This document shows positions 57,215 through 64,000 of a stretch of DNA of 64,000 nucleotides, piece after piece; positions within the stretch are counted from its first letter, which is position 1, and each line of letters opens with the position of its first letter. Made by a program: the position numbers and the translations under genes. A model generated the notes under the pieces. It worked only from the letters and a program-made list of their open reading frames with translations. It had not been told where the DNA came from and searched no databases. The DNA lies in NCBI GenBank assembly GCA_022457065.1, contig JAJGBQ010000002.1:3224001-3288000 (forward strand), written 5' to 3'. The DNA comes from Curvularia sp. ZM96 (Eukaryota; Ascomycota; Dothideomycetes; Pleosporales; Pleosporaceae).

Positions 57215-58021
57215 ATGTCAACAACCAAAGCTACTACTGCCAGCGCTCGCGCTACTATTCAGGCGTTCCACGCGAGACTTGCTGCGGCTGAGAAGCAACA
57301 ATTTCAAGCCTGGGAACAACAGGACCAACAACAATTTCAGGACATGTACAGTCCCTGCAATTCTTCGTCAACATTCCACGATCTCCAGTGTGGGCACCGG
57401 ATCCAGACTGAATACACTGCAAGCTGTGGTGGGCTCTGTGCACGCCCTGTACAGGGCTATCCGTTCGCCTGTCCGGCGTGTCTCATCGACGTAGTGCGCG
57501 CAGAAGTAGCTCTCGAAGGGCTTACTTTGAAATTGGATCATGACGACGCAATGCAGGAAGGCGAGTCGCGTCAGGAGTCGGAAGTGCGCAGGGTCGCGGA
57601 ACAGTATATCGCAGCAATGCTCCGAAGAGGCTACCGCGCTTGCAAAGCAGTCTCCAAGTTTGATGAGCCGCGTCTCCAGTTCTTTGATCAGTTTATGCGG
57701 CAGGATGGGTTTGGTGGAGTAAGAGACGAGGGTGATAAGGAGGAGCCAGTGACGCCCCGTAAACGCCCGGGCATGGCTACGAGAAAATCAACTCCTAGGC
57801 GAAACGGCTCGGACCAGACTCCTCGAACGTTGAACTTCCGTGGGTCTACTGTTGAAGGACCCGCGGAGGAGAAAAAGAGACCTGAGAAAAGCGAAGAAGC
57901 AATTAATGGCGCCATGGATGGAAATCCTAGCCAACCTGCCGAAACATGGGTTAATCTTCCTCCTGAAAGCGCGGCAACAGAGGCGGTACGAAAAGCCATG
58001 GAGGCGTTCAGTCTACTGTAA
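57215..58021 (+). CDS. Conserved-looking hypothetical protein with Cys/His cluster
   Basis: Single exon, 268 aa. The N-terminal 40 residues are Gln/Ala-rich and helical (ATIQAFHARLAAAEKQQFQ). A Cys/His cluster follows with spacing C-G-H, then C-x3-C, then C-x2-C (LQCGHRIQTEY, ASCGGLCARP, FACPACL). It could bind one or two zinc ions in a RING-like or treble-clef-like manner. Next comes a helical region (EVRRVAEQYIAAMLRRGY), then a basic, disordered C-terminal third with Ser/Thr-Pro sites (VTPRKRP, STPRR, QTPRT) that could be phosphorylated or hold a nuclear signal. The ATG has good context (gtaaATGtc). I do not recognise a named family; function unknown. Confidence 0.7.
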   Translation: MSTTKATTASARATIQAFHARLAAAEKQQFQAWEQQDQQQFQDMYSPCNSSSTFHDLQCGHRIQTEYTASCGGLCARPVQGYPFACPACLIDVVRAEVALEGLTLKLDHDDAMQEGESRQESEVRRVAEQYIAAMLRRGYRACKAVSKFDEPRLQFFDQFMRQDGFGGVRDEGDKEEPVTPRKRPGMATRKSTPRRNGSDQTPRTLNFRGSTVEGPAEEKKRPEKSEEAINGAMDGNPSQPAETWVNLPPESAATEAVRKAMEAFSLL

Positions 58022-59994
58022 GCTCTGGAGGAGAGAGCTCACTGAGTTGGAACAGACTGCCACGTTCTAATAGCTTGGTCTGCATAGAGCAACCACAACA
58101 CCAATTCAGGGTCACGTTGTGCTTCAGCGTCCAGCGGAGAGACAGTGGGGCCGAAAAACCACATCGGCACCTGCCCTGCGGCTCAAATCATCGACTCCAC
58201 CGGTGAGAGAGCATATAGGCATCGGGTCCGCCCATGCAAGGAAAGTTATTGGCTATATGGTCTTCAGGCACGCAATTGGGGTAAAGGAAAGCGTCGGCTT
58301 GGATGTCCGAGCCGTTCTCGGACATCTTGGCGTAGGCTGGAACTTTCCCGATCTGACCCATTGGCGGTGCGGTCAACACCAAGAACATTAATAGCAGGCT
58401 GTGTTAAGGCCGAGTTCGGACAAAACGGCGAAGCGAACAGGTCGCCAAACAAACTGTCGACCAGGGCGGAAAAAACAACAACAACCAGGGCAGATGCAAG
58501 CGATGCAGGGGCGAGGATGCGTTGAGACATCTGTGCACAGTGGGAGCAAGGGGACAATGAGGATGATGTCAGCACTTAGTCAGGAACAACATCCGGATAG
58601 ATGCTTCCTGCACTACCACCCATCCCATCACCACGCGCGCCTCTTCCTTTGTTCCGAGATCTACAAACGATCCTCTCCAACCCTTTGTTCGTCGCCGAAG
58701 TTGCGCGATGGCTTGTGGCGAGACCGCCAGCCATGTGTGGTTGGATCGCGATGAAATAAGGTTTGACATGGCCGCTCCACCAGCACAGTACCGCTGTGAG
58801 TGTTGCCGACAAATCTTGCAAGCTTAGTATTAGCGGCTCGGACACAACTCCTCTGAGGAGCCATATCAATCCGAAACATGGGCTCTGAGGCTGATATTTG
58901 CCTTGTCCCTGCTCGCCGTCCCGCTCACCCATCCCGCTTAAGCATCTCCACGATGTTAAGGCGGGAGTCTGCCAGCACAGTACAATGCTTGGCCTTTCCT
59001 TCCATCGCCTAAATCTTTCAGCCACGACCCGGCCAACTTGCCCTCTGAACAGAACTCGCTCCACCTGACTGGCGTAAAGATAAACTCTTGAGCCACAAAA
59101 GCTATAGACGTAGATTGGCGGGCTGTTTGCGCTGACAGCCTTAGTGGTCTGCAAGACCTAAGCCATCGAGGCCGCTGTTCGCCCGGAGTGATAGTTCCAT
59201 TTTAGATGCCGCTATGGCCAGTCCCAACAGGGCCATCAGGCAACCGAGCCGCTGTAGATCGACAGATATGCCTCGTGGCGGGGCCAAAGTATGCTGACCC
59301 TTCTGGTGTCTAGCTTTTCTGAAGTCAGCAAGTCTAAGCAAACCATAAAACGACCAAGCCGATTATTTGCCGCGAGGAGGCGTTTTGAACCCTGGAACAT
59401 CTGCGACCTCGCCACGCCAATACACTACCGTGTCTCGTATGCCACGTGTGGTGCCATGGCTACCCGCTTCGCTTCCGGTGTCGAACAGCACGTTGGGGTA
59501 TACTCCGTACACACACCATTAAGGACAAGGGACCACAAGCCGATCGTCTTCTGTACCCACTCATGCTCGCTTTCGCAATTTTCATTTTCGTGCATGTGCC
59601 GCACGCAAGGTACTACCACCCATATCAACGTTCACGGGCTATCTTACGGCTCTGGAGAGAACCGATGCTTATCGGTATTGTCATCATTTCCCAGTAGAAT
59701 CAAACTAAACGTAGGAGAAATCGACAAAAGCTGTTAAACGTACACACACGTCCCCAGTGGGCAGGGAATGTGTCGTATCATCATGTTGATCGGCCCACTT
59801 GCGTTTGAACTAGCTCTGTCGTAGACATAAACCCCACATCACGCTAGGGAGTCATTGGCTCTGCGGCCACTTTCGCACTGCCTTATACATGCCATTCCCG
59901 CCCTCGATGTTTCGGGCCTTTTTGAATATAGGGCGTGAATGCCATCCCGCTCCTCTCTTTTCCAAGTTCAACATACGAGCCCGTATTCGTTAAC
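58022..59994. other. Gene-free stretch with spurious frames
   Basis: About 2 kb of balanced base composition. Frames up to 192 codons occur on both strands but none has domain features, signal peptides or consistent splice sites. A tRNA-like piece near 59380-59440 does not fold. Confidence 0.45.
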
Positions 59995-61543
59995 ATGGAC
60001 GCCACCAACCAAGGCCTCTATGGCGGCAGCCTCGTTGCTCGTGCTGGAGGACTCCATCCTCCGCCAGAGGTTCTGCTGAGCTGGCCGAAACCGAATTATA
60101 TCAACCCCGAGGAGAGAGGATGGGAGGCGCCGGTTGTCCTCATAGTTTTTCTAGGAATAACCTTCCTCGTATACGTTGCGCGGATGTGGGCTCGGATCGC
60201 TATATCGAAGAACACTGGACTCGACGACATCCTGATAAGCATCGCCATGTTACCGCTATTTGGGCTAACGATATCAACCGTTCTCGGTAAGACCCTCACT
60301 GATATATCGTCATCTGTGCTCACAAGTAAAGGTATCCGAATCTATGGCTTCCAGTGGCATACCTGGGATCAAACGTCGGAGACTCTAGTCACCTCGCGAG
60401 AGGTATGCCAACACACTCCAGGCTGTTCTTCGTGGCACTCACTGACTTCCCTAGATCGCCCTGGCTATTGAACTCAACTACATGTTGTCCACGACATTGA
60501 TCAAAGTTTCCATTCTCTGCTTCTATCGCCGCATTACTGGACGCCTTACAAACCAGTTTGTCTACTGTAAGCAGGATCTAGGGTCTTGAATCAAAACGCA
60601 GATTCTAACCTTGTGTGTGTAAAACAGGGGTATACGGCACCATTGCCTTCTGTGTCCTCTACGGCATCATCTTCACCTTTGCTATTCTCTTCACCTGCAC
60701 GCCGGTTGAGGGATTCTGGCATTACTTCGACGTAATGTGGAGATTGCAGAACGATGTAAAATGTCGCAACGAGGGAGCACTCATCGTGGCATGCGCAGCG
60801 ATCAGCTCCGTCCAGGACTTCATCGTCTGCCTGCTTCCCATTCTGCTGATTTGGAACTTGCAGATCAGCAAGCGCCAGAAATTCGCCCTTTGCGGCATCT
60901 TTGGCATGGGACTAATCACTTGCTTCTGTGGCATGATGCGTACATACTATGCCACTAAGCTGTACTTTTGTAAGAGCAATACTCACCAGACTGCGCGACC
61001 CGAGAAACTGACAGTCCTGATGCAGTCACCTATGATATCACTTGGATTGCCTACTACGGCTGGGTGTGGACAACTCTCGAAGCGCAGCTAGCTGTTGTTT
61101 GCGCCTCCGCCCCTTCTCTCAAAGTCTTCTTCAACCGCTATCTCACCCAGTACACCAGCCGTTCTGGATACGCTGGAGAGATAAGCCGCGGAAAAACACC
61201 CGATGTGTCGTCCAAACTAGCATCGAACGGCTTCGTTTCAAAGCATTCGCAATCTTCAACACAACGGTCTCAGATTCGGGGCGGAGATGCCAGCGATGAG
61301 GAGATTCCTCTGAACGGCATACACGTTAACCACAAACTACAAATAAAGATTGAAGAGGCGGACGATCGTAGTCAAAAGAGCTTTGCTAGCACAAAGGCGT
61401 TGACTGCTCTACCAGAATCCCATCCAGGGTGGCGAGAGAGAGTAGATTGGGGGAGTGTACGAGCTGCCTTCCGACCCGGCAGCAGAGGGCCCTCAGCAAC
61501 CCGGCCCCGTGAAGGCGATCTGGAAACTGGCCAGGCTCTTTGA
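59995..61543 (+). CDS. Rhodopsin-like seven-TM membrane protein (PTH11/SAT4 type)
   Basis: Plasma-membrane protein of the fungal rhodopsin-domain family, which includes PTH11-like receptors. Exons 59995-60286, 60332-60402, 60455-60566, 60628-60969 and 61026-61543 give 444 aa; the four introns (45-61 nt) all close in phase. Extracellular N-terminus, then helices visible as APVVLIVFLGITFLVYVARM, LDDILISIAMLPLFGLTIST, IALAIELNYMLSTTLIKVSI, TIAFCVLYGIIFTFAILFTC, ISSVQDFIVCLLPILLIWNL, FALCGIFGMGLITCFCGMMR and WIAYYGWVWTTLEAQLAVVC. Conserved family marks include SILCFYRRI after TM3 and CPxx-like FTCTPVEGFWHYFD. There is no N-terminal CFEM domain. The Ser/Arg-rich cytoplasmic tail of about 140 residues ends without motifs. 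The start is the first ATG; an upstream GTG is ignored. Confidence 0.87.
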
Positions 61544-62387
61544 ATACAGTCCTCCTTCGTTATGCTTACCCTCTTTTACACATTTTGTACAACAATCTCT
61601 CACTTTGGAGCCATATACCATCATATTCCCTTTTCGCCAGGAGCGCATGATTACCCATTTGACGAATTTTTGAATTTACACGCACACCTTCTCCGAACGT
61701 AGGACCCTGAAGGGAAAACAGACTGAACACATGGATGACATATCTCTGGGCGTTATTCTGAACTTTTTTAATCGATATAGAGATTGTATATATATACCCC
61801 ATATTTCGTAGAATAGCGCTCAAGACATTCGTTTCTCATCAAGCTATTCTTTTCTCACCCTTACAACACTACGATCCCACAACACTCACAACCAGACCAG
61901 ATACCAACAGTACGACGTTGCTTGTCAAACATTCTGTATTCCAAGTCTATCACGCAATCGTGCCGATTATGGGGCAAACACAGAAACCATGCAAGGGGCA
62001 CAGGGGAAGCCTCGATCCCAGCGTATGGGATCAGCACTGTCAGAACACAGCACTGTCAGTTCGTCTTGAGATATTTTGCTTAACCGCGATCAACTAAATT
62101 GTGATGTGCTGTCGCTTGTCGATCCGGAGACGAATGTGGGGAAGAGAAAGGAAAATACAGCCGCGAAATTGGCCGACCCACGTGGTTTGAAAGAAAAAAT
62201 GCGGTCTGTGAGAGAACGCAAGCACGGTCTCCCTTGCCATTTTAGTTCTTTCGCCCAGAGAGATCTACACATGGAGAGAACCATACAAGTAATGGAGCTA
62301 CAGAAAAGGACCCTGCTTCGATAGTGTACCACTACTACGTATACTACGTACAAAGTCGTTGCTTAGACTCAGCGCCAGCACCCTGAT
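61544..62387. other. Intergenic region between convergent genes
   Basis: 844 bp of 3' flanks of the receptor and the phosphatase gene, with a TATATATATA run near 61788. No gene recognised. Confidence 0.5.
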
Positions 62388-63368
62388 CTACCCCAGTAGC
62401 GCCAGTCTGGCAGCTTCTACGTCTTCCTTGGTACCACATATCAAGCCGCCCCGCTCATCGGTATCTGCCACATTTGAACTCAAGACGGGCATCCCAGTTG
62501 CCGAGTCAATTGCAGCGCCACCCGCGCATTCGAGAACGAGTGCTATGGGCGCTAGTTCGTAGAGGCGGCGAAGTTTGGCGCGGCTTTGCTGCGTGACAGG
62601 CGAGATGTACACGCCGTGGCCCTTGACGAGGGCGTGAACGACATCTGGGACTAAGCCTCCGCTGTACCGCAGCGTATACTTTTGCTGAATCATGCGCGTG
62701 ATCAGGGACAAGTAGCGATCGTCGTCTGCGGCTGCACGCATGTTGGCTGGCGCAAAGTACCGCGTTTTGAAGCTTCCTGGTGCTGCGAGTTGCACGTCGG
62801 CCCGAACAATTTGCATGGCGCCTGAGTCGGAGTAGCCTACTTCGAAGCAGGTGCCTGGGGTGTTGGGCAGACGGATAGCGACGATGGACGTGGTGCGGGG
62901 GCCAAGGACACCCAGGATAGAGGCGATTTGATGGGTGGAAGGGGGTGAGTTAAGGGCTGAGGAGCCCGTCCATATACCGATGATGGTACCCACGCTCCAG
63001 TTGGGGGCGATGATGGAAGAACCGTCGAGAGGGTCAAAGGCTAGTGTGTATTGCTCGCTATTTTCTGAATTGCTGCTCGTGCTTGAGGATTTCTCAATCG
63101 GGTCTTCCTCGCTGCTGGCGGTCACTATACTGGGACAGTCGTTGATGGTCTTCCGGATGGCTTCCTCGGCGAGCACGTCCACGTTCAGTTGGTCGTCGCC
63201 AAAGGCATTGGCTGTGCCGACCTGTGTTACGCTGGGAGATGTGCGTAGATGGCCTGCTATAGCGTGTATTGATTGTAATAGCGATGGCAGGACAGAATCA
63301 CGGAGTTGGTTATGTGAGTCTGGTATGAGGTTTTGGAGATGGGTGGCAAGGTCGGTGGATGAGGACAT
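62388..63368 (-). CDS. FBPase/SBPase-like sugar bisphosphatase
   Basis: Single exon, 326 aa. Member of the fructose-1,6-/sedoheptulose-1,7-bisphosphatase superfamily. Metal and phosphate ligands are visible: TASSEEDPIE, LAFDPLDGSSIIAPNWSVGT and the late Glu in LVLECAGGAAIDS. The sequence after DPLDGSS is closer to plant-type SBPase (NWSVGTIIGIW) than to gluconeogenic FBPase (which has N-I-D). Several Pleosporales proteins with this look are annotated as SBPase-like, and a role in pentose-phosphate metabolism is plausible but inferred. There is no targeting peptide; it is probably cytosolic. Confidence 0.82.
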   Translation of the reverse strand: MSSSTDLATHLQNLIPDSHNQLRDSVLPSLLQSIHAIAGHLRTSPSVTQVGTANAFGDDQLNVDVLAEEAIRKTINDCPSIVTASSEEDPIEKSSSTSSNSENSEQYTLAFDPLDGSSIIAPNWSVGTIIGIWTGSSALNSPPSTHQIASILGVLGPRTTSIVAIRLPNTPGTCFEVGYSDSGAMQIVRADVQLAAPGSFKTRYFAPANMRAAADDDRYLSLITRMIQQKYTLRYSGGLVPDVVHALVKGHGVYISPVTQQSRAKLRRLYELAPIALVLECAGGAAIDSATGMPVLSSNVADTDERGGLICGTKEDVEAARLALLG

Positions 63369-63882
63369 TTTGGATGTTGATATTATCTTAAAAACTTGGT
63401 TCTTGGATACGCCGTGGTGGTTTTTGTAAGAAATATGGATGGTGTTGCTGCGTAATAGGCTGAATCGTCGTGGACAATAAGAAATTCTCGTCCTGCTAGT
63501 GCTATCTTACCCATACTGTGACGTCGTAGTGGAGTTGGAGTTAGAGGCTCCACCACATCCCTGCTTGCTCAACGTCCTCTCATGACTTCCATTATATTTG
63601 CGACTTCAACTCTCAGAACGAGAAACTGGCGATGTTTTGACTCACCAATTGGTCGATGCATACGAAGTCGTGCGGGTTGCCGCGGTCTCCCGCCACTGTC
63701 CGGCGCGGGGCAATCAATGCCACAGTGGGGTAACCAAGACAGCTACTTTCCCGTCATCCCAAAATGTGTCAAAGGCGCGCATATAAATAGTTTATCCTGT
63801 TCCATCCCCTCATATATGAAGTCTGTTTCCTAGTCGTTAATCAAGTGTATATCACCTTACTTCAATTCAATTCATCGACGCA
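63369..63882. promoter_or_regulatory. Divergent promoter region, bisphosphatase and nitrilase-like genes
   Basis: 514 bp. A clear TATAAATA box (63782-63789) sits 94 bp before the nitrilase-like ATG. Confidence 0.6.
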
Positions 63883-64000
63883 ATGCCGCAGATTCTCAAG
63901 ATCGCATCCGCGCAGTCCCGCACTCTATCCACCACTGCGGAAACCCTGGCAGCTCTTGAAGCTACCACCAGACGTGCCGCAGCCCAGGGAATAGATATCA
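63883..64000 (+). CDS. Nitrilase/carbon-nitrogen hydrolase family protein, partial 5' end
   Basis: Only the first 39 codons are in the window. They start MPQILKIASAQSRTLSTTAE and continue into a helix with ALEATTRRAAAQGIDI, the standard first beta strand and helix of C-N hydrolases; the catalytic Glu would follow just past the edge. A TATA box precedes it. No signal peptide. Substrate (nitrile, cyanide or amide) cannot be judged. Confidence 0.7.
   Translation, partial: MPQILKIASAQSRTLSTTAETLAALEATTRRAAAQGIDI

Noticed and set aside
58576..59154. 192-codon minus-strand frame
   Set aside because: Trp/Arg/Ser-rich composition typical of chance frames in balanced-GC DNA; no domain or splice support.
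59375..59445. Possible tRNA on the minus strand (GGGTTCAAAACGCC)
   Set aside because: The T-stem does not pair and no acceptor stem can be formed.
1..64000. CRISPR arrays, bacterial operons, Shine-Dalgarno sites, prophage
   Set aside because: None found, and the splice-site structure shows a fungal nuclear genome where these are not expected.

Overview
This window is nuclear DNA of a filamentous ascomycete, most likely a dothideomycete of the Pleosporales type. Genes are interrupted by short introns (about 45-105 nt) with GTRNGT-type donors and CTRAY-like branch points. There are fungal-specific families (NACHT-WD40 NLR, GMC oxidoreductase, sedolisin, Pex22-like, PTH11-like receptor, an Alt a 1-like secreted protein), an intron-containing tRNA-Asp, and a Fot1/pogo transposon remnant with RIP-like C-to-T stop codons. 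I reconstructed gene models by joining reading frames across canonical splice sites and checking that the phase closes. Gene identities come from motif recognition, not from a database search.

Layout. 1-8.2 kb is accessory: an unidentified coding remnant at the left edge, then two same-strand genes that look like one signalling unit. These are a NACHT-WD40 NLR (1520-5267) and a purine-nucleoside-phosphorylase-fold protein (5577-6668). The NLR begins, and the PNP protein ends, with a matching G/N/Q-rich 23-residue motif of the kind used in fungal amyloid signalling. 8.5-18.8 kb holds an APH-fold kinase gene with a damaged or non-canonical splice donor, a secreted GMC oxidoreductase, an Alt a 1-like secreted protein, a tRNA-Asp and an amidase. 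19.6-29.2 kb holds a sterol isomerase (EBP), a GH105 hydrolase and a 2031-residue DH/RhoGEF-like protein. 29.2-41 kb is gene-sparse. It carries secreted proteins (SnoaL-like, sedolisin, an 8-cysteine small protein), a MARVEL-like membrane protein, a RIP-scarred transposon remnant abutting a broken secreted-protein gene, and a 138-bp MITE-like element. 41-50 kb is conserved housekeeping: eIF2B gamma, Pex22-like, PARP and an F-box-like protein. 50.8-64 kb holds an M24 peptidase with a long extra tail, a secreted serine hydrolase, a small Cys/His-rich protein, a rhodopsin-like 7TM receptor, an FBPase/SBPase-like enzyme and the start of a nitrilase.

How genes work together. The clearest functional unit is the NLR plus PNP-fold pair. 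By analogy with NWD2/HET-S, ligand binding to the WD40 domain would oligomerise the NLR, template its N-terminal motif, and recruit the PNP effector through its C-terminal copy. Several secreted hydrolases and small secreted proteins lie in the gene-poor stretches, as expected for a plant-associated or saprotrophic fungus.
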